A stretch of 64,000 nucleotides of DNA from Chryseobacterium geocarposphaerae (GCF_002797535.1 NZ_PGFD01000003.1:248001-312000); one strand, 5' to 3'. Shown: positions 51,556 to 61,459, numbered from the stretch's first letter. Program-made: numbers and translations. The notes: a model not told the origin generated them from the letters alone.

Positions 51556-53985
51556 ATGAAAACCAAATTGCTTTTCACCTTATTATTATTTTCCTGCTTC
51601 ATGTATTCGCAGAAAAAGGAAGACGACCATATTGTAAGAAAAAAAATACTCATTACAAAAACCTCATCTTCACCAAAAATTGATGGAATTTTGGATGATG
51701 CAGTATGGCAGAATGCTCCCATTGCAACCAATTTCATCGAGAGAAATCCTAATAACGGAAAACCACAGGCGGACTCCATAAAAACAGAAGTCAGAATTTT
51801 ATATGATGATACCGGTATTTATTTCGGAGCACAAATGTATGATCCCACTCCCAATAAAATTGCTAAGGAACTGACGGAAAGAGACGGAATCAACAACGAC
51901 GATTTTTTTGGTGTGGCACTGAACGGATATAATGATAAACAACAGAGCTTAGAATTTGTGGTGACTGCAGCAGGAGTTCAGTTTGATGCGAAACTCACCA
52001 CAGACGGCGAAGATGATACCTGGAATTCCATTTGGTACAGCGGTGCAAAAATCAATGAAAAAGGCTGGGCTGTAGAAATAAAGATTCCATATTCAGAACT
52101 CAGGTTTCCTAAAAGCAATGTTCAGGAATGGGGAATGAATATATTCAGAAGAATACAGAGAATTAAAGCATCTTATGACTGGAATTTCGTAGACAATGCC
52201 AAAAACTCTTATACTCTTTTTGACGGTGTTTTACAGGGAATTGAAAACATCAATCCTCCTACCCGATTGTCTTTTACTCCCTACTTTTCCACCTATGTCA
52301 ATAGTTTTGACGGTAAAACCACGTCAAGCTTTAACGGTGGAATGGATGTAAAATATGGAATCAACGATGCTTTCACTTTCGATATGACTTTAATTCCCGA
52401 TTTCGGACAGGCTAATTTTGATAATTCCATTTTAAATCTAACTCCTTTTGAGCAGCAGTTTTCCGAGCAGAGAACTTTCTTTACGGAAGGAACTGAATTA
52501 TTCAGCAAGGGAGGAATGTTTTATTCGAGAAGAGTTGGAGGAGAACCGTCACGTTATCCCGTAACCAACGACAATGAAGAGGTCACGGAATATCCTGCAA
52601 AAGTAAAATTATTTAATGCTTTCAAAATTTCGGGAAGAACGAAAAAAGGACTGGGAATCGGCTTTTTCAATGGAGTCACTCAAAAAATGGAAGCTTCTAT
52701 TTTTAATCATGAAACCGGGGAAGCCAGAAAAGAAGTGGTAGAACCATGGACGAATTATAATGTATTGGTTTTTGACCAAAGGTTTAACGGAAATTCTTCC
52801 GTGTCATTAATTAATACAAATGTTACGAGAGACGGAAATTTCAGGGATGCGAATGCAACAGGACTTCTCTGGGATCTCAACAATAAGAAAAATACGTATA
52901 AAACTTTCGGAAGCGTGAAAGGAAGCTGGGTAATGGATGAAGGAACAAAATTCGGAACAAAAGCAGAAACCGGACTGGAAAAAATTGCAGGAAAGCACCG
53001 TTTCAGCCTTAATGGAAATCTCACAACCAAAGACTGGGATATTAATGATGTTGGATTTTCAACAAAAACAAACTTCGCGAATTATAATGCCTGGTATGGA
53101 TACAGAATTTTGCAACCTACCAAAACATTCAACAATATCTATTTAAATTTCAACCTGAATTATTATCATAGATTAGAACCTTTTATCTTCCAGAATTTTA
53201 TTTTCAATCATAATAATAGTTTTACAGACAAGAGCTTTAGAAATTTCGGTGGCGGAATTGAATATACACCTTTCGGTCAGAATGATATTTACGAACCCCG
53301 TACTTTTGGTAGACATCTTAAAGTTCCCGGATATTTTGATTCCTGGGTTTGGTTTGAAAGTGACAGCCGAAAAAAACTGCAGTATAATTTCACGATAGAT
53401 TATTATGCGTTTGACGAAAAGGGAAGAAATCAGGTATTTACCAATTTAGGACTTCGTTACCGGTTTTCCGATAGATTCAATGTAAACTGGAGTTTTAATC
53501 CTAGTTTTAGTAATAATGAAACCGGCTTTGCAGGAAAAAGTGACACCGATATTTTCATCGGAAGAAGACAAAGAAACACCTACGAAAATGCATTGACTTC
53601 TAAATATACTTTTAATGAAAAAACAGCGCTTACTTTAACATTCAGACATTATTTTTCTGATGTTACCTACAAACAGTTTTATACTTTAAATCAGGATGGA
53701 GGTTTAGCTGAAACTGATCTTTTTAATAAGAATTTAAACGGAACTTACAACGCATGGAATGTTGACCTAAGATTTTCATGGTGGTTCGCTCCGGGAAGTC
53801 AGCTGACTTTATTATACAGAAATGCGACTTCAAATTATCTTGAGATGTCCAGGCTAAATGTGACGAAAAACTACGATATGCTTTTTAGCGAACCTACTGT
53901 AAATAATTTTTCACTGAAGCTTACTTACTTTTTAGATTATAATCGCGTGAAGAGCTGGACAAAGAAAAAGAATATAAAAAGCTAA
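51556..53985 (+). CDS. DUF5916 protein with carbohydrate-binding-like N-terminal domain
   Basis: 809 residues. Signal peptide (MKTKLLFTLLLFSCFMYSQ). Residues ~35-210 are a CBM9-like domain (SPKIDGILDDAVWQNAPIATNFIERNPNNGKPQ... VEIKIPYSELRF), then the DUF5916 region, which reads as a long chain of amphipathic strands and ends in an aromatic-rich C-terminus, consistent with an outer-membrane barrel. GQANFDNSILNLTPFEQQFSEQRTFFTEG is the family signature. Outer-membrane location inferred; role unknown, possibly carbohydrate or peptide handling. Confidence 0.87.
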   Translation: MKTKLLFTLLLFSCFMYSQKKEDDHIVRKKILITKTSSSPKIDGILDDAVWQNAPIATNFIERNPNNGKPQADSIKTEVRILYDDTGIYFGAQMYDPTPNKIAKELTERDGINNDDFFGVALNGYNDKQQSLEFVVTAAGVQFDAKLTTDGEDDTWNSIWYSGAKINEKGWAVEIKIPYSELRFPKSNVQEWGMNIFRRIQRIKASYDWNFVDNAKNSYTLFDGVLQGIENINPPTRLSFTPYFSTYVNSFDGKTTSSFNGGMDVKYGINDAFTFDMTLIPDFGQANFDNSILNLTPFEQQFSEQRTFFTEGTELFSKGGMFYSRRVGGEPSRYPVTNDNEEVTEYPAKVKLFNAFKISGRTKKGLGIGFFNGVTQKMEASIFNHETGEARKEVVEPWTNYNVLVFDQRFNGNSSVSLINTNVTRDGNFRDANATGLLWDLNNKKNTYKTFGSVKGSWVMDEGTKFGTKAETGLEKIAGKHRFSLNGNLTTKDWDINDVGFSTKTNFANYNAWYGYRILQPTKTFNNIYLNFNLNYYHRLEPFIFQNFIFNHNNSFTDKSFRNFGGGIEYTPFGQNDIYEPRTFGRHLKVPGYFDSWVWFESDSRKKLQYNFTIDYYAFDEKGRNQVFTNLGLRYRFSDRFNVNWSFNPSFSNNETGFAGKSDTDIFIGRRQRNTYENALTSKYTFNEKTALTLTFRHYFSDVTYKQFYTLNQDGGLAETDLFNKNLNGTYNAWNVDLRFSWWFAPGSQLTLLYRNATSNYLEMSRLNVTKNYDMLFSEPTVNNFSLKLTYFLDYNRVKSWTKKKNIKS

Positions 53986-54054
53986 TAATAGAAGTAATTT
54001 TTATGATATAGTTTTTAATTACGTTTTGTTTCTTAGGTCAGTAATTAAAAACAA

Positions 54055-54088
54055 AGCCTCCGAAAATTTCGGAGGCTCATTTTTTTTC
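54055..54088. terminator. Terminator after the DUF5916 gene and surrounding gap
   Basis: AGCCTCCGAAA pairs with TTTCGGAGGCT around a single A (loop opens in practice), followed by a T run. The rest of the 295-base gap up to 54281 is AT-rich with no gene signal I trust; an open frame on the plus strand there runs antisense through the response regulator. Confidence 0.85.
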
Positions 54089-54280
54089 TTCATTTGTGTA
54101 TTCGATCTTGATTTTTTCTCATCATTTGTGTTTATAGAATCAAAACAGTATCAAATACATTCTTACAATATAATTTTCTTTCTTTATGTTGATACAAAGA
54201 TAACAACAGCAAAAAAGAAAACCATCACAAACAATGTAGATATATTTCGTATGGCTCGTAGATATTTATCTACAAAACTA

Positions 54281-54925
54281 TTACTGATTGTTTTTTATCA
54301 GTTCTATAAGCTCCACGAGGTTTTCAATTTCAAGTTTGTCAAAAATTCTTTTCTTAACCGTACTTACCGTATTTTGCTTAACGTCCAGTTTCCCTGCTAT
54401 TTCCAGATTTCCCAAGCCTTCAGCATACATTTCGGCAATCTGCAGCTCTCTTTCTGTTAAAGCTGACAAAGGGTTGATCAGCTGAGGATTTTTTATTGAA
54501 CTCTTTAATAATGCTTGAGTAAGCGGAGAAATGTATTCTCCAAAGTCAAGCATTTTCCGGATGGCCTGTTCTATTTCTTCTTCCTCATTCATTTTACTTA
54601 GAAAACCATCCGCTCCCGCATTTAAATATCTAAGTGAATATGTACTTTCATCAATACCCGTAAAAATCAGGATTTTCATTTCCGGTCTCATTTTTTTGAG
54701 TTCTTCCAAGATAGAAAGACTATTGCCATCGGGAAAGTGAGCATCAATAATAGCAAGATCTATAGAATTCATTTTAACAGATTCCAAGAGTTGTTGCAGA
54801 TTGGATGCCTGAAAAATTTCATGCTCTAATTCAAAATCTTCCAACAAAAAAATAATACCCTGCCTTATCAGACTGTGATCGTCTGCCAATAGAAAACGGG
54901 TGGTTGTAATATCTGGTGGATTCAT
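54281..54925 (-). CDS. NarL/LuxR-type response regulator
   Basis: 214 residues. Receiver domain with Asp15-Asp16 (LADDHS), phospho-acceptor Asp61 (LAIIDAHFPDG) and Lys in GADGFLSKMNEEEE. The C-terminal LuxR helix-turn-helix is LTERELQIAEMYAEGLGNLEIAGKL followed by NTVSTVKKRIFDKL. ATGA overlap with the histidine kinase stop makes the two a coupled two-component system. Target genes unknown. Confidence 0.93.
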   Translation of the reverse strand: MNPPDITTTRFLLADDHSLIRQGIIFLLEDFELEHEIFQASNLQQLLESVKMNSIDLAIIDAHFPDGNSLSILEELKKMRPEMKILIFTGIDESTYSLRYLNAGADGFLSKMNEEEEIEQAIRKMLDFGEYISPLTQALLKSSIKNPQLINPLSALTERELQIAEMYAEGLGNLEIAGKLDVKQNTVSTVKKRIFDKLEIENLVELIELIKNNQ

Positions 54926-56640
54926 GCAGTAAGATTTAGATTAACTGTAAAAACAACCGTCGTGCCTTTCCCCAGTTCGCTGGATACTGATATGTTTCCG
55001 TCGTACAATTCAACAATTTCTTTACACAAACTCAATCCAAGACCTGCACCCAAATTTTCAACATCTTCGGATAAAACTCCCTGATAATAAGGTTCAAAAA
55101 TTTTCTCTATGTCAGAAGGGGAAATTCCACTTCCGGAATCTTTTATTGCAGCAGTTAAAGAAACTATATTTTTATTGATTGGTTGTTCTACCCTTACTGT
55201 AACTTTAATCTCTCCATTCTCCGTAAATTTATTTGCATTCCCCAGAATATTCATAAAAACCTGATTGATCTTTCGGTGATCAGAAAAAACAACAAGATCC
55301 GGATTGATATTCTCTTCAATAATTAATTTATTATTTCTCGTTTCGATATAAGGTTCAATGGCATTTAAAATGGATGTGATTTCGTTTTTAAGATTAAAAA
55401 CTACCGGATTCAGCTTATTTTCCACTGCCTGATTTTTAGTATATTCTAAAATCTGGTTAGCCTGAATAAGCAATGCATTGTTGGTGAAACTTATAGATTT
55501 AAGGTATTCCTTGATGTTCTTATCATCTGTTTTCTTATTAATTCTGTTAATAAAAAGGTCAATTATTTTTAACGGAGATCGCAGCTCATGGCTCAGCATT
55601 CCTAAAATTCTGTTCTTAAAATTCAGGTTTTCCCTTATCTGCTGATTAGCTTCATTCAGTTTCCGTTCATAAATAAATGCGATTCTTGTCAACAACATTA
55701 TTAAAATTGAAACAATAAACATCAGAATCATCGCCCCGAATATCAGATATTTTCTGACCTGATTATTTTTTGAATTCTGTTTTTCATATTCCTTCTCAAG
55801 ACTCGATTTAGACTCTTTAATAGCAGATTCATAAATATTCATCAGGCCATTGTTATACATCAGAAGGTTGCTGAACATTTTATAAATTTTATCACGGTCA
55901 GTCTTGCTGTCAGTCACATTCACCTGAATTTTTTTCACTTCTCTGGAATAATGATTGTTCACTACATTCATGATACTGTCAAACTCAGATTTCATTAATG
56001 AAGATACTGGGGCTTTTCTCTGTTTCAGCGTAACCACAGTACTGTCTTTACGAACTGTTTCCTTGCCGGATATCGCGTCTCCCAATCTTCCAAACAATCC
56101 TTTCTTTTTTACAGTGTCGGTATATGTTTTGGTTTCTAAATCAAACTTATCAAAATGATATTCCGGAGTGTATTTCTGTATTTTAAACGAATTATTGGGC
56201 TTAAGATTAGATTTAGTAGAAAAATTATAGGTAGAGTCAATCAACACTTTTAATTTTTTGATCTGTAATGAATCTTTTTTCTGTAATGCTAACGTATTTT
56301 TTAACTTTACATACTTATTTTCATAATAGCCAATGCTATCCAGATTTTTCCCCAGCTTACTTAATGATGTAAGGTAAGAATTTAAAAAAGTACTGTCATT
56401 ACTCGTTACATATTTTTGAAGATAATCCTGCGCATTCAGAAGTTCTTTTCTGGAATTATCCGTTAATCCTTCTAATACCCGAACATCCTTTAACTGGTTT
56501 TCAATAAAAGCCAGATTTTTCTTATGAATAAACTCATTATAAAAATATCCTGCTATCAGGAGCTGTATCAACAAAATACATATAATAAGCGCATAATGAA
56601 TTGTTTTCCTTGACTTAACGTTTAACGATTCTACAAGCAT
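54922..56640 (-). CDS. Membrane sensor histidine kinase
   Basis: 572 residues. Transmembrane helices at about 14-32 and 297-318 enclose a large sensor region of ~265 residues rich in Lys, Ser and Asn with coiled-coil character, in no family I know. Then the HisKA segment GMLSHELRSPLKII with phospho-acceptor His351, N box (FMNILGNANKFTENG), G1 (IKDSGSGIS) and G2 (GAGLGLSLCKEIVELY). Signals to the response regulator encoded with a 4-base overlap. The stimulus is unknown. Confidence 0.92.
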   Translation of the reverse strand: MLVESLNVKSRKTIHYALIICILLIQLLIAGYFYNEFIHKKNLAFIENQLKDVRVLEGLTDNSRKELLNAQDYLQKYVTSNDSTFLNSYLTSLSKLGKNLDSIGYYENKYVKLKNTLALQKKDSLQIKKLKVLIDSTYNFSTKSNLKPNNSFKIQKYTPEYHFDKFDLETKTYTDTVKKKGLFGRLGDAISGKETVRKDSTVVTLKQRKAPVSSLMKSEFDSIMNVVNNHYSREVKKIQVNVTDSKTDRDKIYKMFSNLLMYNNGLMNIYESAIKESKSSLEKEYEKQNSKNNQVRKYLIFGAMILMFIVSILIMLLTRIAFIYERKLNEANQQIRENLNFKNRILGMLSHELRSPLKIIDLFINRINKKTDDKNIKEYLKSISFTNNALLIQANQILEYTKNQAVENKLNPVVFNLKNEITSILNAIEPYIETRNNKLIIEENINPDLVVFSDHRKINQVFMNILGNANKFTENGEIKVTVRVEQPINKNIVSLTAAIKDSGSGISPSDIEKIFEPYYQGVLSEDVENLGAGLGLSLCKEIVELYDGNISVSSELGKGTTVVFTVNLNLTA

Positions 56641-56679
56641 TTTTTCCCACTGTTTTTTTGTAAAAATAAAATTAATAAA

Positions 56680-56710
56680 AAATCCTGTAAATTAAATTTT
56701 TACAGGATTT
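56680..56710 (-). terminator. Terminator after pheS
   Basis: AAATCCTGTAAA and TTTACAGGATTT pair; on the minus strand a T run follows. It separates pheS from the kinase gene. Confidence 0.82.
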
Positions 56711-56732
56711 GATTTATTTAAGTTTAATTTTT

Positions 56733-57743
56733 TTATAATGTTTTAAACTGCTCCAAAGTTCTGATATCATTCTCAAAGAACATTCTGATGTCGCTCATTT
56801 GGTAAAGAAGCATTACAATTCTTTCAATACCCATTCCGAAAGCATACCCTGAATATTTATCAGCATCAATGTTTACGTTTTTCAAAACGGCAGGATCTAC
56901 CATTCCGCAACCCATAATTTCCAGCCAGCCTGTTCCTTTGGTAATTCTGTAATCCGTTTCCGAATTCAGTCCCCAATATACATCAATTTCAGCACTTGGT
57001 TCTGTAAAAGGGAAATAAGAAGGTCTCAGTCTGATCCTAGATTTGCCGAAAAGTTCGGTTGTAAAGAACTGAATGGTTTGTTTCAAATCTGCAAAACTTA
57101 CATTCTCATCAATATATAAACCTTCGATCTGATGGAAAATACAGTGTGAACGTGAAGACACCGCTTCATTTCTGAATACTCTTCCAGGAGATAAGATTCT
57201 GATTGGCGGCTGATTTTCTTCCATATAACGGATCTGTACCGAAGAAGTATGCGTTCTCAATAAAATATCAGGGTTCTGTTCGATGAAGAAAGTGTCCTGC
57301 ATATCTCTTGCCGGGTGATATTCCGGAAGATTCAAGGCTGTAAAGTTATGCCAGTCATCTTCAATTTCGGGTCCGTCCGCTACAGCAAAACCTATAGATT
57401 TAAAGATTTCAATAATTCTGTTTTTCACCAAATTGATCGGATGTCTTGAACCCAGATCCAATGGAAAAGCCGGTCTTGTTAAATCTTCTTTTTCAACAAT
57501 AATAGAGGATGCTGAAGCATTTTTTAAATCCTCCAACTTTACATTCACAGCCTGTTTTAAAGTATTGATCTTCTGTCCGAATTCTTTTTTCTGGTCGTTC
57601 GGAACTTCTTTGAATTTTTCAAAAAAATCGTTCAGAATTCCTTTTTTACCATTAAACTTGATTCGGAAGTTTTCAATTTCTTCTTTTGATGTGGTACTGA
57701 AGCTGTTTACTTCAACTAGTAATTCTTCTATCTTTTCTATCAT
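56733..57743 (-). CDS. pheS: Phenylalanyl-tRNA synthetase alpha subunit
   Basis: 336 residues. N-terminal coiled-coil (about 1-85) for tRNA binding, then the class II core: [35 protein letters not shown] (motif 1/2 region), [36 protein letters not shown] (motif 2) and [15 protein letters not shown] (motif 3). Charges tRNA-Phe together with PheT, which is not in the window. A minus-strand TATTTTTG box at 57769-57776 is a likely promoter. Confidence 0.96.
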   Translation of the reverse strand: MIEKIEELLVEVNSFSTTSKEEIENFRIKFNGKKGILNDFFEKFKEVPNDQKKEFGQKINTLKQAVNVKLEDLKNASASSIIVEKEDLTRPAFPLDLGSRHPINLVKNRIIEIFKSIGFAVADGPEIEDDWHNFTALNLPEYHPARDMQDTFFIEQNPDILLRTHTSSVQIRYMEENQPPIRILSPGRVFRNEAVSSRSHCIFHQIEGLYIDENVSFADLKQTIQFFTTELFGKSRIRLRPSYFPFTEPSAEIDVYWGLNSETDYRITKGTGWLEIMGCGMVDPAVLKNVNIDADKYSGYAFGMGIERIVMLLYQMSDIRMFFENDIRTLEQFKTL

Positions 57744-57811
57744 TGTTTTACCCTTTCAAAATGTTTTGCAAAAATACGATTTTTCAACGGAATAATTTTC
57801 CTTAAACTGTT

Positions 57812-57843
57812 AAAAAAAATCTGCCACTTTTTGGAGGCAGACT
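57812..57843 (-). terminator. Terminator after the YceI gene
   Basis: On the minus strand TCTGCC and GGCAGA enclose a 10-base loop, then a run of T. Stops the YceI transcript before pheS. Confidence 0.75.
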
Positions 57844-57870
57844 ATAATTTTATTTCTCTTAAATAAAAAT

Positions 57871-58536
57871 TTATTTTTTTTCTAAAGCTTTTACATTAAT
57901 CTGTAGTGTTACCTCATCTTTAATCACCCCGTTTTCAACTGGCGCCTGAAATTTTATCCCAAATTCTTCACGCTGTATATCTTTAGGTTCGGTTGCTATG
58001 CTCACTACTCCATCTTTCACGGATACGTTCGCTTTAAAAGCGATAGGTTTGGTAATTCCTTTAATGGTTAAATTGCCATCCAAAAGTGTATTATAATCCC
58101 CTTCTGCCAAAGGAGTAATTTTTGTGATTTCATAAGAAGCGGTAGGGAATTTTTCAACTTCAAAAAAATCGCCGCTTTTGAGATGTCCGTTTAATTTTTC
58201 CAGCTGATCGGCATCATCTTTTAAATCAACAGACGTTAAAGAATTCATATCTGCTACAAATTTCCCGCTTTCAAGCTTTTCATCTTTTATCGTAACATCT
58301 CCGCTTTCAAATTTTATCGTTCCGAAATGACTTGTATTTTCAGATTTTAAAATTTTATACCCTTTCCATTCCACTCTACTGTTCAATGTATCCAGAATAA
58401 ACTGATGACCATCTTTTGTAGTAGTGATTTCATTACTCTCACTTGCTAATGGTTTTTCTTTGTTACAAGATATAGTAACAGCGGTGATCAAAAAAGTGGG
58501 AATTGCCAATAAAAACAGCCTTTTCTTCATTTTCAT
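57871..58536 (-). CDS. YceI family lipoprotein
   Basis: 221 residues. Signal sequence with a plausible lipobox (AVTISCNKE). The mature part is a YceI lipocalin-like barrel: FILDTLNSRVEWKGYKIL, SHFGTIKFESGDVTI, GDFFEVEKFPTASYEITKI, GNLTIKGITKPIAFKANV and REEFGIKFQAPVENGVIKDEVTL. The family binds isoprenoid or quinone-like lipids in the periplasm. The start could be 58536 or 58530. Confidence 0.9.
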   Translation of the reverse strand: MKMKKRLFLLAIPTFLITAVTISCNKEKPLASESNEITTTKDGHQFILDTLNSRVEWKGYKILKSENTSHFGTIKFESGDVTIKDEKLESGKFVADMNSLTSVDLKDDADQLEKLNGHLKSGDFFEVEKFPTASYEITKITPLAEGDYNTLLDGNLTIKGITKPIAFKANVSVKDGVVSIATEPKDIQREEFGIKFQAPVENGVIKDEVTLQINVKALEKK

Positions 58537-58573
58537 AAATTTTCTTTACTACAGCTAATATAATAAAAAATCT

Positions 58574-58607
58574 TTGCTCCCTAAAACATATCATTTCATT
58601 ACATTTG
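58574..58607 (+). promoter_or_regulatory. Promoter ending four bases before the ABC ATPase start
   Basis: TTG (58574-58576), a 23-base spacer and TACATTTG (58600-58607). The box ends 4 bases before ATG 58612, so the transcript would start at the initiation codon. This is the only leaderless candidate with a usable -33 element. Confidence 0.55.
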
Positions 58608-58611
58608 TAGT

Positions 58612-59547
58612 ATGCTATTAGAAATAAACAATTTATACTTCTCCCATACAAAAGAAAAGCCTCTGTTTCAGAACCTTAATCTGAGATTTGAAGCCGGCAG
58701 AATAATTGCTCTGGCCGGGGAAAGCGGATGCGGAAAATCAACATTGTTAAGTTTGATGTATGGCCTTTTGGATTGGGAAAGCGGAGAGATTATTTTTGAT
58801 GGCAAAAAACTATTTGGTCCTAAAGGAAACCTGGTTCCCGGAGAAGCTGATATGAAGTTTGTTGCTCAGAACTTTGACCTGATGCCTTACGCAACCGTTG
58901 CCGAAAATGTAGGAAAATTTATTTCCAATATTAATTTAGCACAAAAGAAAGAAACGGTTGCAGAACTTCTTGAAGTAGTCGGACTTTCTGAATACGCTGA
59001 TGTTTTACCCAAATACTTAAGTGGAGGGCAGCAGCAAAGAGTTGCCATCGCAAGAGCGCTTTCCGTTTTACCAAAATTATTGATCTTAGATGAACCTTTC
59101 AGCAATCTGGATTTCCCCAGAAAAATTGAACTTCGTGAAAAGCTGTTTTCCTATGTAAAACAGAATAATATTTCTTTAATTATTTCTACGCATGAACTTC
59201 AGGATATTATTCCCTGGCTGGATCAGATTATTGTGCTCCAAAACGGACGGTTGATCCAAAATGATAGCCCTGAAGAAACATTTAGAAGTCCTTACAATGC
59301 CTATGTTGCCAAACTTTTTGGAGAAGTGAATATATTTAATGAAAAAGAAATCTCCGATTTCAGTCTAAAAAAATTCTCTTATTATCCGAAAGAAATCAGT
59401 ATTTCCGAAAATGGTATTGAGGCAGAAGTTCTAGAAAGCAGATTTGCCGGAAATTACTATTGGAATAAAGTAAAAGCGAAGGATAAAGAAATTATTTTAT
59501 ATACAGATGAAAAGCTGAGCGCTTCTGTCAATATTTCATTTATTTAA
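58612..59547 (+). CDS. ABC transporter ATP-binding protein
   Basis: 311 residues. Walker A GESGCGKST (36-44), Q loop KFVAQNFDLMPYAT, signature LSGGQQQRVAIARAL (about 136-150), Walker B LLILDEPFSNLD (about 157-168), H loop IISTHELQDI. The extra ~90 C-terminal residues (EKEISDFSLKKFSYYPKEISI) look like a TOBE-type domain of import ATPases (spermidine, iron, molybdate class). No permease or binding protein is encoded next to it, so the substrate is unknown. Confidence 0.9.
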   Translation: MLLEINNLYFSHTKEKPLFQNLNLRFEAGRIIALAGESGCGKSTLLSLMYGLLDWESGEIIFDGKKLFGPKGNLVPGEADMKFVAQNFDLMPYATVAENVGKFISNINLAQKKETVAELLEVVGLSEYADVLPKYLSGGQQQRVAIARALSVLPKLLILDEPFSNLDFPRKIELREKLFSYVKQNNISLIISTHELQDIIPWLDQIIVLQNGRLIQNDSPEETFRSPYNAYVAKLFGEVNIFNEKEISDFSLKKFSYYPKEISISENGIEAEVLESRFAGNYYWNKVKAKDKEIILYTDEKLSASVNISFI

Positions 59548-59636
59548 ACATTGCAACCATCACATTTCCTTCTACTTATACTGTTAAAATTTTAATAAAA
59601 AAACTACAAATACAAGAATCGGATTTAAACTTTTCT

Positions 59637-59760
59637 TACATTTGTAGTTCCACAGCATAAGGAAATTTTTGGTTAATTCTCTTTCTGCCCTAAAGACAAA
59701 ATTAGCAGTCCTGCAATGAGTCTTTGAAAGATTACACTGTCCAATTCTTTCCTTTTTTTT
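59637..59760 (+). ncRNA. Possible small RNA in the gap before YjdM
   Basis: The 211-base gap holds a TACATTTG box at 59637-59644 with no gene behind it on this strand, and at 59726-59751 a weak hairpin (GAAAGA with TCTTTC) followed by eight T. Together these could define a transcript of about 110 bases running toward the antisense side of the yjdM 3' end. No -33 TTG is visible and the stem is short, so this is tentative. Confidence 0.2.
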
Positions 59761-60091
59761 ATGCTTTCTTCACAAATTCTGATTTCAAAGCCATAGCTCC
59801 GAAGCCATCAATTTTACAGTCAATATTATGATCGCTGTCTGGTCTTAGACGGATATTTTTCACTTTAGTTCCTGCTTTTACCGGTTTCGGCGCTCCTTTT
59901 ACCGGAAGATCTTTCATTACGATCACTGAATCTCCGTTTTGCAGTTCATTACCATTAATATCCAGAATTTTATCATCATTTCCGGCTTCTGCAGGATCCC
60001 ATTCGTGGAAACACTGGCTGCAAACCATCAAACCATCCTGCTCATAGGTAAACTCCGAGCTGCATTTCGGACAAAGTACAGTATCACTCAT
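59759..60091 (-). CDS. yjdM: Zinc-ribbon protein YjdM (PhnA family)
   Basis: 110 residues from ATG 60091 ([10 protein letters not shown]). The first 35 residues form a zinc ribbon (CPKC and CSQC pairs); the C-terminal part ([16 protein letters not shown]... [34 protein letters not shown]) is the SH3-like PhnA domain. The ATG at 60109 is rejected because it falls inside the promoter. Despite the old alkylphosphonate label the function is unclear. Confidence 0.92.
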   Translation of the reverse strand: MSDTVLCPKCSSEFTYEQDGLMVCSQCFHEWDPAEAGNDDKILDINGNELQNGDSVIVMKDLPVKGAPKPVKAGTKVKNIRLRPDSDHNIDCKIDGFGAMALKSEFVKKA

Positions 60092-60106
60092 ATTTTTAAT
60101 TTTTTG

Positions 60107-60114
60107 CAAAGGTA
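60107..60114 (-). promoter_or_regulatory. TAnnTTTG box of yjdM
   Basis: TACCTTTG on the minus strand, 15 bases before ATG 60091. Overlaps the alternative ATG at 60109 and so decides the start. Confidence 0.55.
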
Positions 60115-60218
60115 GGATTTTAAAACGAGTTGTGAGTTTCGCGATACGAGTTTAAACACTGTTCTTAATGAGAATCCCGAAACCAAAAACACAAAACCCG
60201 TATCTCAACTTAAATTCG

Positions 60219-60226
60219 TATTTTTG
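60219..60226 (+). promoter_or_regulatory. TAnnTTTG box of the methyltransferase gene
   Basis: TATTTTTG, 27 bases before ATG 60254. Its TTG at 60224 would be a spurious start codon. Divergent from the yjdM promoter. Confidence 0.55.
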
Positions 60227-60253
60227 CAGATTCAAAATAGCAGAACCCAATTT

Positions 60254-61459
60254 ATGGAACTTATTCACAGAAACTTAGCAATCGGAATTCACGATGCTTT
60301 ACAGGAAACATTTTTCGAGAAAAATAAATATGCCGATAAAGTAATCGAAAGGCTTTTAAAAGCCAACAAAAAATGGGGCAGCCAGGACAGAGCCGTTGTT
60401 TCTGAAATTTTCTATAATATCATCCGTTGGAAAAAACGTCTGGAATACTATATGGGTGAAGGAGTAAAACCTAATAATATCTACAAGCTTATCATCGCTT
60501 ATCTCCTTTGGAGCAAAACCAATTATAAGAAATTTGAAGAATTTGACGGAATCAAAATTGCTGATATTCTAACTAAGCTTAAAAAGAATACTGTTCCTAC
60601 GAAAGCAATAGAATACTCCATTCCGGATTGGTTGGCTGAAACTTTAGAAAAAGAATTAGGCTCAAGATGGGAAAAAGAAATGCTTGCCTTAAATGAGCAG
60701 GCTCCGACTGTATTAAGAGCTAACTCTTTAAGAACAACTACAAAAGAGCTTATTTCAGATCTTTCTGATGAAAATATCGTTTCTTATCCTATCAAAAATT
60801 ATCCGGACGCGGTTCAGCTTGAAGAGAAAAAGAATGTTTTCCTTACAACAGCTTTCAAAGAAGGATTATTTGAAGTTCAGGACGCTTCTTCGCAAAAGAT
60901 CGGGTATTTCCTTGATGTAAAAGAAGGACAAAGAGTTGTGGATGCATGCGCAGGTGCAGGCGGAAAAACACTTCACTTAGCTGCTTTAATGCAGAATAAA
61001 GGTCAGATCATTGCTTTGGATATCTTCGACTGGAAACTAGCAGAATTGAAACGCCGTGCAAAAAGAGCCGGAGCTCACAACATTGAAACGCGTTTGATTT
61101 CTGACAATAAAGTGATCAAAAGACTTCATGAAAAAGCAGACAGATTGCTAATTGACGCTCCATGTTCAGGACTTGGCGTTTTAAAAAGAAATCCGGACAG
61201 CAAATGGAAAATTGACCAGGCTTTTATCGACAGAATTAAAGTTGAGCAGCAACAAATTCTTCAGGATTATTCTAAAATGCTAAAAAAAGGAGGAAAGATG
61301 GTGTATGCAACCTGTTCTATCCTACCTTCTGAAAACAACTTACAGGTTGACGAATTCATTAAAAATAATCCGAATTTTAAGATGATCAAGGATGAAAAAG
61401 TAATGCCAAGTGAAGGCTACGACGGATTCTATATGGCTTTGATCGAAAGAGTTTCTTAA
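60254..61459 (+). CDS. RsmB/NOP-type RNA (cytosine-5) methyltransferase
   Basis: 401 residues from ATG 60254. N-terminal helical NusB-like domain (about 1-140), then the Rossmann methyltransferase: VVDACAGAGGKTLHLAALM (SAM), DAPCSGLGVLKRNPDSKW (motif IV, PC dipeptide) and VYATCSILPSENNLQVDEF (motif VI, TC catalytic Cys). It methylates cytosine C5 in rRNA, probably position 967 of 16S rRNA like RsmB. Cytoplasmic. Confidence 0.92.
   Translation: MELIHRNLAIGIHDALQETFFEKNKYADKVIERLLKANKKWGSQDRAVVSEIFYNIIRWKKRLEYYMGEGVKPNNIYKLIIAYLLWSKTNYKKFEEFDGIKIADILTKLKKNTVPTKAIEYSIPDWLAETLEKELGSRWEKEMLALNEQAPTVLRANSLRTTTKELISDLSDENIVSYPIKNYPDAVQLEEKKNVFLTTAFKEGLFEVQDASSQKIGYFLDVKEGQRVVDACAGAGGKTLHLAALMQNKGQIIALDIFDWKLAELKRRAKRAGAHNIETRLISDNKVIKRLHEKADRLLIDAPCSGLGVLKRNPDSKWKIDQAFIDRIKVEQQQILQDYSKMLKKGGKMVYATCSILPSENNLQVDEFIKNNPNFKMIKDEKVMPSEGYDGFYMALIERVS

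Noticed and set aside
54026..54460. Plus-strand open frame of 144 codons antisense to the response regulator
   Set aside because: It overlaps a well supported gene, has a low-complexity Phe/Ile-rich product and crosses the terminator of the DUF5916 gene.
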